34,726 bases of DNA, from assembly GCA_016191385.1 (NCBI GenBank), contig JACPOT010000013.1, forward strand, positions 1 to 34,726, given 5' to 3'. Positions 24,779-33,455 of this stretch are shown piece after piece. Origin of the DNA: Chloroflexota bacterium (GTDB taxonomy: Bacteria; Chloroflexota; Limnocylindria; P2-11E). The notes below the pieces were generated by a model that saw nothing but the letters and a program-made list of their open reading frames with translations, searched no databases and had not been told where the DNA came from. A program made the translations under genes and the position numbers. The first letter of the stretch is position 1. Each line of letters opens with the position of its first letter.

Positions 24779-26166
24779 CCGGCGTCCAGTGGGGGCGAGG
24801 GGGTCGGCGGGGGCGGCGACGCCGGCGCGGCAACGGTCGCGGGAGTGGTCGTCGGTCGGGCCGTCGGTGACGGGTCCGGTGTAGGCGTCGCCGCTCCGGG
24901 TGTCGCGCTGCCGGCCGTAGGGGTGGGCGCTGCGGGCGGCGTCGTGACCGGGGCGGTCGGCGCGCTGGATCGCGCGGCGACCTCGGTCATCGACGCTGAC
25001 GGGGTGACCGGAGGCGCGCCGGTGCACGCGACGGCCGCGATCGTGAACGCGAGGGCGGCAGCCCCCACCCGCCCGCGGATGAAGGCCGCGCTGGCGAGCA
25101 CGAGCGCGAAGATCGCCAGTGGGATGGCCACGCTGGCGGACTCGCGCCCGCGCGTGATCGCGAGCGCGTACGTGAATGGTGCGATCCCGACGAGCACGGC
25201 CACGCCGACGGCGACGACCCGCGTCCGCCACGGCGGCAGGGCGGCCGCGGCGGCGACGACCACGGGGACGAGCAGAAGGAGGTGGTCGTAGGACCACGCG
25301 TAAGGCGCCGCGAGGACCGACAGCGTGAGCCATCCCGGAAGCCCTGCGCCGCTCGCTACGACGAGCCAGGTGGCGATCGCGGTCATCGCGATCGCGACGG
25401 GCATGGCCGCATGCGGCGCGAACTCACCCGCGAGGCCGAGGAGCGTCGGCGACATCGGTGGATCGGGGACCCGTGCCGGCACCACGTAGGCGAGCCAGGC
25501 TGCGACCCAGCCGGGCCGCAGTACGGCCACCAGGCCGATCACGGCGACGATCACAAGGACGGCGGCGCCGAAGGCCCGGCGCCGGCGCGCGATCCGCGGC
25601 AGGGCGAACAGCCACAGCTGAGGCTTCACGAGCGTTGCCGCGGTCGCGATGGACACGGCCGCGCGCGGATGGCGCCTGAGCCACGCGACCGCGAGGGCCA
25701 GCGCGCCCGTCAAGTGGAAAGACCACTGCGAGACCATGAACGCGGTGAGGGCCGGTTGTGACGCGAGCAGCGCCGTACCAGTGAGCAGCTCGCCGAACGG
25801 GCCGATGTCGAACGCACGCAGAAGCTGGCGGACGCCAGCAGCCGCCAGGACCAGCCCGCTGAGGGTCCAGAAGACCGCGGCCGCCTCGAGGTCGAGCGAC
25901 CCAAGCGGAAGGAGGGCCAGCGCCAGGTGCGGCGGGTACCCGTACACCCGGGTGTCGGGACGCTGGATCCCGAGGCGCTCGGTCGTCGAGCGCCAGGTCA
26001 GGGGGTCGTACGGATCGGCTCCGGTGAGGATCGCGCGCGGCCCGGCCCAGATCCCCGCGAGGTCGGACTGTGGAAGGAGCGCGGCGCGCGAGCCCACCAT
26101 CCCCATGCCGGCGAGGACAAGGGCACCCAGGATCAACCCGAGCGCGAACGGCGCCTCGCGCCTCAC
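24775..26166 (-). CDS. GT87/DUF2029-like polytopic glycosyltransferase with Pro/Thr/Ala-rich C-terminal tail
   Basis: DLAGIWAGPRAILTGADPYDPLTW..YGYPPHLALALLPLG..LVKPQLWLFALPRIARR..LAAPYAWSYDHLLLLVPV; tail TPPAAPTPTAGSATPGAATPTPDPSPTARPTTTP; GTG start at 26166 overlapping the upstream gene stop. Confidence 0.8.
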   Translation of the reverse strand: MRREAPFALGLILGALVLAGMGMVGSRAALLPQSDLAGIWAGPRAILTGADPYDPLTWRSTTERLGIQRPDTRVYGYPPHLALALLPLGSLDLEAAAVFWTLSGLVLAAAGVRQLLRAFDIGPFGELLTGTALLASQPALTAFMVSQWSFHLTGALALAVAWLRRHPRAAVSIATAATLVKPQLWLFALPRIARRRRAFGAAVLVIVAVIGLVAVLRPGWVAAWLAYVVPARVPDPPMSPTLLGLAGEFAPHAAMPVAIAMTAIATWLVVASGAGLPGWLTLSVLAAPYAWSYDHLLLLVPVVVAAAAALPPWRTRVVAVGVAVLVGIAPFTYALAITRGRESASVAIPLAIFALVLASAAFIRGRVGAAALAFTIAAVACTGAPPVTPSASMTEVAARSSAPTAPVTTPPAAPTPTAGSATPGAATPTPDPSPTARPTTTPATVAAPASPPPPTPSPPLDAG

Positions 26167-27476
26167 GGCCCGCGCGTGCCCATCGCGCGGCGCGCAACGT
26201 TCGCGAGCATCACGAGCCCCGCGCCGAGGAACGCGAGCGGGATGAACGCGGCGGGATCCGAGTGCGTGACGCCGCGCTCGAGCGTGTACCACGGCTGCGC
26301 GAGGTCCCAGCGCCACACCAAACGGTCCGCGGGCATGAGCAGCTCCCAGCTCCAGCCGGTCCAGTCGTAGAACAGGGCCCCTGCGGCCGCAACGACCATA
26401 CCGACCGCGCCGAGCACCCCGATCGCGACGACCGCCCGGCGATCGCGAGCGTGGCGCTGCAGCCATAGCGCGACGCCGAGCGAAAGGAGCGGGAGCAGCT
26501 CCGCGAGATACCGCGGCCCGTAGCTCGTGCCACCCCACCACTCGACGAAGCTCGCGTACACGATGAAGTAGGCGGCGGCCGCGAGGCACTGCCAGCGCAG
26601 CAGATCGCCGAGATCATCGCGCTGGAGCGATCTCCGGACCAGCTCGTAAGCGCCGACCGCGACGAAGGGGGAGTACACCAAGAGGCCGCGGCTCGGCGAG
26701 ATGAGCAGGCCGGCGAGACCGACGGCGACGTTGGCGGTCGACCTGGGCTCGTAGTAGGGCGACAGCGGCTGCCCGAAAGCGACGAGGTCGTACGCCACGA
26801 GGAGGACGGCGGCCGGCATCGTCCAGACGGCGGCGGCGAGCGCCGCGGGCCGGTCGCGTCGCGCGAGGTGCAGGACGCCACCGATCCCGAACAGCGCGGC
26901 CGTCGGCCGCGTCAATGCGGCGAGGCCGAATGCCATCCCCGACCGCAGGCGCATTCGCCTGTCCGCTGAGAGCAGGAGCCAGAGCCCGAGAGCGATCCAC
27001 AGCTGCGCGGGTCCGTGCTGCCACAGCCCGCCTGCGCTGATCGGCCACGTGACCGTTCCGAACGCGTACAGCGTCGCGACGAGCATCGCGATGCCGGCGC
27101 CGGCCACCCTCGCCGCGGCCAGGTGGACGAAGACGACGGAGGCCGCGGCCGCCAAGGCCGCCGCGGTCTTGCCGACGAGCGTGATGCTCGCGCTCGCCGG
27201 TGGCTCGACCCTCAGGGCCAGGCCCAGCGCGATGACCGGAGCCGCGAGCATCGCCGCGCCGGGCGGATAGATCGCCGCGTCGTGGCCCCCAGCGCGGTAT
27301 GACCAATAGGAGATCCGGTCGTACGTCGGGCTGAACTCGTCGAGGAACGGGTCGCCGTCACGGACGAGGGTGTAACCGAGCAGCACGTTGGTGCTCGCGT
27401 CGACCGACGCGATCGTGCGGAAGGACGCGAGGTAGACCGCGAAGGCGATGAGCCCGACGAAGACCGCCGCGCGCAC
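26163..27476 (-). CDS. Polytopic membrane protein, PMT/GT39-like glycosyltransferase
   Basis: Many TM segments, VDASTNVLLGYTLVRDGDPFLDEF, GLLVYSPFVAVGAYELV, WWGGTSYGPRYLAELLPLLSLG. Confidence 0.75.
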   Translation of the reverse strand: MRAAVFVGLIAFAVYLASFRTIASVDASTNVLLGYTLVRDGDPFLDEFSPTYDRISYWSYRAGGHDAAIYPPGAAMLAAPVIALGLALRVEPPASASITLVGKTAAALAAAASVVFVHLAAARVAGAGIAMLVATLYAFGTVTWPISAGGLWQHGPAQLWIALGLWLLLSADRRMRLRSGMAFGLAALTRPTAALFGIGGVLHLARRDRPAALAAAVWTMPAAVLLVAYDLVAFGQPLSPYYEPRSTANVAVGLAGLLISPSRGLLVYSPFVAVGAYELVRRSLQRDDLGDLLRWQCLAAAAYFIVYASFVEWWGGTSYGPRYLAELLPLLSLGVALWLQRHARDRRAVVAIGVLGAVGMVVAAAGALFYDWTGWSWELLMPADRLVWRWDLAQPWYTLERGVTHSDPAAFIPLAFLGAGLVMLANVARRAMGTRGP

Positions 27477-28610
27477 CTACCCCGCTCTCGTGCCGCGCCA
27501 CGACGCGATCCACGTCGCGGCCAGCGCTGCGTGGCGCAGGGCGATGCCCGCGACGAGGCCCGCGTACAGGTACAGAGCCGTGTCACCCGCAAGCGGAGGG
27601 TGCGTCAGCGTGAGCGGATACACCGTCGCGAACACTATTGCGTCGCCGAGCGACAGCACCGCGAACGCTGGCCACGGCAAAGGGACGAGGGCGAAGAACG
27701 GAACGATCCAGAGGGAATACTGCGGCGAGTAGAGGCGCGTCCACAGCAGCAGCGCGAGCAGCGCGAGGAGCCCGGCCCGCGCGGGATCCGTCCCGCCGCG
27801 GCGCGATCCCATCAGGTACGTGAGCAGCATGCCCGCCGCGCTCGCGATCCCCACGATCTGCGCCGCGCCGGAGACCCCGCCGGCGTTCAGCGCGGCGAGC
27901 GTCACGCCCCAGAGCGAATCGAAGTTCGTGCGCTGGGCCTGCACCAAGGTGCTGACGGTGCTCGGAGCCACGCCGCCGAGGCTCGGCGACCACAGCACGG
28001 CCACCACGACGACGAAGACGCCGAGTGCCGTGACCGCGGCACGCGGTCCGGCCGACCGAAGGACCCGCAGGGCGAGGGGCGGAGCGGCCACGGCGGGGAA
28101 GATCTTCGCCACGGCTCCGACGGCGAGCGTGGCCATCGCCGCTCGATGCGACCCGCGGCGCGCGAGAAGGATCGCGCCCACGAAGAGCGCGGTCGGCAGC
28201 ACGTCGAAGTTGGCACCCGAATAGAGGAGCAGCTGCGGCGAGAGCGACCAGAACGCGAGCGCGCGCCGCAGGCCCGCGGCCCGCGCGAGCTCGGCTCCGA
28301 CGACCGCCGCCGACGCGGCGACGAGGACCGTCCAGAGCGCGACGTAGGCGACGACGTCCGGCGCGATGAGCGCGAGCGCGCCGGCGAGGTAGCCGATGCC
28401 GGGCGGGTAGTCGAAGAAGGCGTCGCGGTACGGCAGGCGACCCCCGCTGAGGTGGTCCAGGTAAGTCTGCCGCACATCGCTCCACACGAAGGGCTGGGCG
28501 GCGTCGGGAAGGACGCCCGCCGCGAGCAGGAGGCGTGGCGTCGCGCTCACGAGGACGGTCGCAGCGGCGATCGCCGCCGCGAGCGCCATCCGGCGTCGCG
28601 TCGGGTTCAT
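27477..28610 (-). CDS. Polytopic membrane protein, GT87/DUF2029-like
   Basis: Real start MNPTRRRMALAAAI at 28610; YRDAFFDYPPGIGYL, GAVAKIFPAVAAPPLALR, WTRLYSPQYSLWIVPFFAL. Confidence 0.75.
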   Translation of the reverse strand: MNPTRRRMALAAAIAAATVLVSATPRLLLAAGVLPDAAQPFVWSDVRQTYLDHLSGGRLPYRDAFFDYPPGIGYLAGALALIAPDVVAYVALWTVLVAASAAVVGAELARAAGLRRALAFWSLSPQLLLYSGANFDVLPTALFVGAILLARRGSHRAAMATLAVGAVAKIFPAVAAPPLALRVLRSAGPRAAVTALGVFVVVVAVLWSPSLGGVAPSTVSTLVQAQRTNFDSLWGVTLAALNAGGVSGAAQIVGIASAAGMLLTYLMGSRRGGTDPARAGLLALLALLLWTRLYSPQYSLWIVPFFALVPLPWPAFAVLSLGDAIVFATVYPLTLTHPPLAGDTALYLYAGLVAGIALRHAALAATWIASWRGTRAG

Positions 28611-29740
28611 CGCGTCACGCGGGTCGTCGCCGCGAGGAGCAGGACCGTGAGCGCGGGCGTCAACGCGTTCCAGCTGTCGCGGCCCGGGAACGCCGCCGCG
28701 TAGAGGACCCACGGCAGGACCGACGCGCACACGACGAGACCCGCGAGCGCGGTCGCCCGCGCGAGCGGGAGGAGCGCCGCGGCGTCGCGCGCGATGTACG
28801 CCCAGGGGAGCGCGAGCAGCAAGTGGTCATACGACTGGAAGTACGGCACGACGAGCGCCCCGAGCGGGAGGAGGAGAGCGGCGCGCCGGCCGTCGTCGAT
28901 GGGCGATCCGCGCACCAGCCACCACGCCGCCGCTCCCAGCAGTAGCAGCACCGGCAGGGCCAGGAGCGGCTCGCCGAGCTCGCCCGCGAGGCCCCACACG
29001 CTGGGAAGGCCGCGGACCATGTCGGCGCGGTGGCCGAGCACCTCGGACAGCCAGCGCACCGGCCACGTGGCGTCGTACGCGAGCGAGGCACCGGCCAGCA
29101 GCAGCGCGACGGTCGACGCGAGCGCGATGCCGCGCCACCGCTGCGAGCGGACCGCGCGCAGGAGGGCGATCGCGCCGAAGATCGCGGCCACCTGCGGCTT
29201 GAGGATCATCGCGCCCAGCGCGACGCCGTGGCGCTCGTCGCCGCGGCCGGACAGGTAGGCGGATGCGCCGGCCAGCCCGAGGAGGATCCCGCTCATCTGC
29301 CCGAGCACGAGCATCCGCCAGAACGGCAGCGAGAAGACGACGACGGTCGCGTATAGCAGCGCCGCGCGGCGCGGGCCGCGCGCGGCGCGCCAGCACAGGA
29401 CGAGGCCCGCCAGCGCACCCGCGATGTTGAGCGACATCCAGATCGCCGCGGCCGGTGTGATGGGGAGCGCGCCGAGCGGGGCGAGCGCGAGCGCCGTCCA
29501 CAGCGGATACCCGAACGTGCCGGGACACGGGTCGGCGACAAGCCCGCTGGCCGCGGGACGAGCCGCCGTCGCGCGCGTCGCCTGCTCCCACGCCGCGCGG
29601 TCATAGAGGTCGCGCCCCTCGAGCACGAAGCGGCCGCCGGTCCAGAAGCAGGCGAAGTCGTACGAGCGGTAGTCGTCGTTGCCGGCCGCCGCGGCGACCC
29701 CGCTCGCGGCGATCAGCAGGACGATCGCGATCCGCGTCAC
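28607..29740 (-). CDS. GT87/DUF2029-like membrane glycosyltransferase (intact paralog of the 19050-20095 fragments)
   Basis: GTG start at 29740; YRSYDFACFWTGGRFVLEGRDLYDRAAWE..FGYPLWTALALAPLG..ILKPQVAAIFGAIALL..VVPYFQSYDHLLLALPW. Confidence 0.8.
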   Translation of the reverse strand: MTRIAIVLLIAASGVAAAAGNDDYRSYDFACFWTGGRFVLEGRDLYDRAAWEQATRATAARPAASGLVADPCPGTFGYPLWTALALAPLGALPITPAAAIWMSLNIAGALAGLVLCWRAARGPRRAALLYATVVVFSLPFWRMLVLGQMSGILLGLAGASAYLSGRGDERHGVALGAMILKPQVAAIFGAIALLRAVRSQRWRGIALASTVALLLAGASLAYDATWPVRWLSEVLGHRADMVRGLPSVWGLAGELGEPLLALPVLLLLGAAAWWLVRGSPIDDGRRAALLLPLGALVVPYFQSYDHLLLALPWAYIARDAAALLPLARATALAGLVVCASVLPWVLYAAAFPGRDSWNALTPALTVLLLAATTRVTR

Positions 29741-31125
29741 GGCCGCCGCAGCAGGACCATTCCCGGATCGTCGACGATGCGACGCCATCCGCGCTCGCGG
29801 AGCGCGGCCACGAGCGGCCATGTCGGGCGGAGAAGGACCTGCGTGACGCCGTAGCGGTCGAGCACCTCGTCCCATCCCGGCCGCGCATCGAGCGCGAGCA
29901 GGTAGTCGTCGAGCACGGGGCCCACGTAGGGACGCAGCCGTCCGTCGACGAAGACCGGGATGCCCGTCGCCCAGATCAGGTAGCCGCCCCACATGTATTC
30001 GTTGAGCAGGACGCCGTCCGCGCGGAGATAGGGGAGCGCCGCTGTCGGATACAGCGAGAGGTCGGGCTCGCGCGCGGCCGCCGCGATCGCGGACGCCGTC
30101 ACGAGGGTCGCCAAGGCCAGGCTGATCGGGAGCGGTGGGCCGGAGCGGGTCGCCGGAACGGAATGCGCGCCGAGCCGCTCGAGAGCGCGCGGGAGTGCGC
30201 TCGCGAGGAAAGGGGCGGCGGCGAGCGCGAAGAGCGGTGCGTTCCGTGTCGCGAGCAGGCCGAGGAACGCGAGCGGCGCGAGCAGCGCGATCCAGCGCGG
30301 TCCCGTCCGTGCCGCGAGCGCGACGGCGATGACGGCGGCGAGGGTGATGAAGAACAGCGTGCCGGTCGCGGTGGTGAGATCGGGTGCGCGCCACTCCTCG
30401 ATGAACCGCGGTGGATCCAAGAGATGCCAGGCCGGGTTCTCGTACACGCGTGGGCCGTCGGGGTTGACGAAGGTCGCCAGGACGGTCGCCGCCGTCGCGA
30501 CCGCGAAGGCGCGGCGCAGCGCCGGAGCGAAGATCGCGACCTCGACCAGCGCGACGGCGAGCAGGACCACCCCCACGGCGAACCCGCCGTGCAGGTTCGC
30601 CCACAGCGCGAAGAGCGGAGGCAGGATCGCGAGAGCGCGCGTTCGGCCATCGCGCGCGCTGACGATGGCCCACAGGAAGACCGCGAAGCACACGAGGCCG
30701 TAGAGCTCGACGCGGTCGTTCCAATCGATGCGCACCAGCGCCAGCGCCGGTGCGCTCGCGATGGCCGCAAAGAGCGGGCGCGGGGCGGAGCGCAGGGCCG
30801 TCGCGACGACGACCGTCGCGAGGAGGAGCACCGCGACCGTACGCACCGCGACGATGCCCCACCAGGATGCGGCGCTGTACGCCGCGTACAGCAGCATCTG
30901 GCTGAGCCACTCGTGCTGCGGCACCTGCGCGCCCAGCGCCGTCGACGAGAACGTGTCGGTCCGCGCCAGGGCGCCGTGCTCGACGACCCAGCGCGCCGTG
31001 GCCAGCTGCCAGAAGAGGTCGCCGTCGTTGACCGCGGCACGAGAGGCCGCGACGGCGAAGACGGATGCGAGCAGCAGCGCGAGTCCCCAGGAACGCCACG
31101 CCGCGCGCGGCGCGGCCGCGGTCAT
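29737..31125 (-). CDS. Polytopic membrane protein, glycosyltransferase-like
   Basis: DGDLFWQLATARWVVEHGALARTDTFSST, HEWLSQMLLYAAYS, WANLHGGFAVGVVLLAVALVE, LLNEYMWGGYLIW. Confidence 0.75.
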   Translation of the reverse strand: MTAAAPRAAWRSWGLALLLASVFAVAASRAAVNDGDLFWQLATARWVVEHGALARTDTFSSTALGAQVPQHEWLSQMLLYAAYSAASWWGIVAVRTVAVLLLATVVVATALRSAPRPLFAAIASAPALALVRIDWNDRVELYGLVCFAVFLWAIVSARDGRTRALAILPPLFALWANLHGGFAVGVVLLAVALVEVAIFAPALRRAFAVATAATVLATFVNPDGPRVYENPAWHLLDPPRFIEEWRAPDLTTATGTLFFITLAAVIAVALAARTGPRWIALLAPLAFLGLLATRNAPLFALAAAPFLASALPRALERLGAHSVPATRSGPPLPISLALATLVTASAIAAAAREPDLSLYPTAALPYLRADGVLLNEYMWGGYLIWATGIPVFVDGRLRPYVGPVLDDYLLALDARPGWDEVLDRYGVTQVLLRPTWPLVAALRERGWRRIVDDPGMVLLRRP

Positions 31126-31811
31126 GGCGCCCGCAGGCGCTCCTCGTGGTCGGCATCGAGCCGCGCGAGCTCCGCGGCCGGAGTGATGCGCTCGTGCATC
31201 GCGCGCGCGACGGAGATGCGCCGCACGGTGCGCCGCGCATCTCCGAACGGGCCGGCAGCCGCCTCGAGCGCGCGCTCGACCTGGATGGTGTGCTCGACCA
31301 GATGCGACGCGAAGCGGTGGAGCCGGAAGCGCACGTCGACGTCCATGCCCTCATCGAGCGCGCCCCAGTGCGACGGTCGCGTCATCTCGGCCTCGGTGAC
31401 CGTGCCGAGATCGGCATCCGTCTCCGCGCGACGGATCCCCAGGCGCCCGGCGATGGCGCTGCCATCGCCCGCGATGTCAGCGGGGTCGGGCTTCGGGCGG
31501 CGATCCGCCGGCAGGGTGAGCGGCTCGTTCTCGGCCCGCACCGTGGCGTGGCGCGTGTTCGCGCGATACGAGCGCTCGACGCCGATGGTGTGCTCGAGCG
31601 TCTTGCGCGCGCTCCACTCGCCTTCGGCCGGAGCACGGTCGAGCGACGCCGCATCCATCCCGGCGAGCAGTCCGCGCAGATCTCCGTACGCGACCTGCGC
31701 GAGACCGAGGATCCGCTGTGACTCGCTGCCGCGATAGGTCTGCCGCGCGGCGACGACCGCGCCCTGCTCGACCTCGAGGGTGCGGAAGAGCAGGTCGTAC
31801 CGCGAGCCCAC
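31122..31811 (-). CDS. DinB-family (four-helix) protein; start uncertain
   Basis: AEGEWSARKTLEHTIGVERSYR and HRFASHLVEHTIQVERAL repeated helix/His pattern typical of DinB. Confidence 0.75.
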   Translation of the reverse strand: MGSRYDLLFRTLEVEQGAVVAARQTYRGSESQRILGLAQVAYGDLRGLLAGMDAASLDRAPAEGEWSARKTLEHTIGVERSYRANTRHATVRAENEPLTLPADRRPKPDPADIAGDGSAIAGRLGIRRAETDADLGTVTEAEMTRPSHWGALDEGMDVDVRFRLHRFASHLVEHTIQVERALEAAAGPFGDARRTVRRISVARAMHERITPAAELARLDADHEERLRAP

Positions 31812-31943
31812 GTTGATCCCGCGCCACCGGGCGGGACGGTCGAGGTCCGCATCACCGAGGGCCGCCAGGCGCGCGAGCAGGCCGATGAAACGGTCGATGG
31901 CGCGACCCTAGCGCACGGAGCGCGCTGATCGGGGCAGGTCCAC

Positions 31944-31981
31944 TGACAGAGGGCTCAGCCGATGACAGAGGGCTCAGCCGA
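31944..31981. repeat. Perfect 19-bp tandem duplication (TGACAGAGGGCTCAGCCGA x2)
   Basis: Two adjacent identical copies, 31944-31962 and 31963-31981. Confidence 0.95.
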
Positions 31982-32339
31982 GCGTCGCGGCGACCGCGGC
32001 AACGATCCCGCCAGCGAGCGCGGCCACGCGCACGTGACGCTCGGCGAGGACGGCGCCAGCCGCGAGCACGGCGACGCCGCTGAGGCCGCGGATCGCGAGC
32101 AGCGTCGTGAGACCGAGCGGAGAGCGCCCCCCCTGATCCAGCAGGAGCGCGACGGATCCCGCGACGAGGGCCAGGCCGCCGACGGCCAGGACGAGCTGCT
32201 CGCGGTCGTCCTCGTCCGGCGTCGGGGTGCGGCGTACGAACGTGCCAAATGCCGCACCGCCGATGAGGAGCGCGATGCCGACGAAGGAGGCGACGCGGCC
32301 CCCGACCTCAAGGGCGCTCAGCGCCGTGCTCTCAGGCAT
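31974..32339 (-). CDS. Small membrane protein of unknown function (3-4 TM)
   Basis: MPESTALSALEVGGRVASFVGIALLIGGAAFG..; ATG 32339 overlaps the 3' end of the yibE/F-like gene. Confidence 0.65.
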   Translation of the reverse strand: MPESTALSALEVGGRVASFVGIALLIGGAAFGTFVRRTPTPDEDDREQLVLAVGGLALVAGSVALLLDQGGRSPLGLTTLLAIRGLSGVAVLAAGAVLAERHVRVAALAGGIVAAVAATLG

Positions 32340-33438
32340 CCGTTCGCAGACCGCGGCTGCTGCCGGCAAGGCGGACCGCGATGGCCGTCGTGACCGGCAC
32401 AGTGAGGACGAGCCCGATGCTCGCGACGATGACGGTGAGGATCGAAAGGGTCATCTCCTCGCTGTTGAGCGCGACCGAGAGCGGCTGGTACCCGAGCGAC
32501 AGGAGCAGGACGAGCGGGAGCGCGCCTCCGAAGTAGGCGAGCGCCAGCGTGTTGACCAGCGAGCCGATGTGATCACGACCCACTCGCAGCGCCGACAGAT
32601 AGAGCGGCAGGCCGCGTAGGTCAGGGTCGGTGCCCGCGAGCTCGAACGTCGTCGAGGACTGGCCGACGCTCATGTCGACGAGAGCGCCGAGCGATCCGAC
32701 GATCACTGCCGCAAGGGCGAGGCGCGCGACGTCGATGGGCGTGTCGCTGGCGACGGAGAGGATGATCGTCTCCTCGCTCGCGAAGCCGCTCATCCGCGCC
32801 GCGGTGAGGGCCATGGCGCCGAGGCCGCCGACGGCGATGAGCCCGGCGAAGGTGCCGAGCAGCGCCGCGACGCTCTTTCGTCCGAAGCCGTGCACCACGA
32901 ACACGGCGACCGTGAGGACGCCGACCGAGCCGAAGACGGTCGGCAGCAGCGGATCGCCCCCGCGCTGGAGAGCGGGGATGATGAAGAGCAGGAAGACCGC
33001 GAGGCTCGCGGCGAGACCCGCGAGGGCCGCGAGGCCGCGAAGCCGCGCGACCGCCAGGAGCGCGACGACGAGGACGATGGCGAAGGGCACGAGCGTCGGA
33101 AAGCGGACGACCTCCGTCACCGTGTACGTGCGCGCGGCCACGTCGCGCGAGACCGTGAGGAGCACGCGATCGCCCTCGTGGAGTAGGCCCGCGGGATCGA
33201 GCGCGCGGCGCCCGCCCCAGTCGACCTCGACGCGTTCGCCGCGGTACAGGCTGCTGTCGAGCTGGACCTCGAGCCGCTGGTAGAGCTGCCCTTTCTCGAC
33301 GCCGGGGACGCGCCGCTCGGCCGTCGTGATAACGCGGGTGACGTGGGCCTCGACGACGGTGCCGGATGCCCCGGTATTCAGGTCGCCGCACGCGCTGAAC
33401 GACGCGCTGAGGAGCAGCAGGCCGGCGATGGCTCGCAT
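32332..33438 (-). CDS. YibE/F family membrane protein
   Basis: N-terminal lipobox-like LLSASFSAC, VVEAHVTRV..QLYQRLEVQL, then TM block PLLPTVFGSVGVLTVAVFVVHGFGRKSVAALLGTFAG..LVDMSVGQSSTTFEL..RVGRDHIGSLVNTLALAYFG. Confidence 0.88.
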   Translation of the reverse strand: MRAIAGLLLLSASFSACGDLNTGASGTVVEAHVTRVITTAERRVPGVEKGQLYQRLEVQLDSSLYRGERVEVDWGGRRALDPAGLLHEGDRVLLTVSRDVAARTYTVTEVVRFPTLVPFAIVLVVALLAVARLRGLAALAGLAASLAVFLLFIIPALQRGGDPLLPTVFGSVGVLTVAVFVVHGFGRKSVAALLGTFAGLIAVGGLGAMALTAARMSGFASEETIILSVASDTPIDVARLALAAVIVGSLGALVDMSVGQSSTTFELAGTDPDLRGLPLYLSALRVGRDHIGSLVNTLALAYFGGALPLVLLLSLGYQPLSVALNSEEMTLSILTVIVASIGLVLTVPVTTAIAVRLAGSSRGLRTDA

Positions 33439-33455
33439 CGGCTGAGGGTACGGCT

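Noticed and set aside
27531-28703. 390-aa plus-strand ORF opposite the glycosyltransferase-like gene
   Set aside because: Arg/Glu-rich, no domain signature; shadow of the high-GC minus-strand gene
30163-31737. 524-aa plus-strand ORF
   Set aside because: Spans opposite strands of two recognised genes; compositionally typical antisense noise
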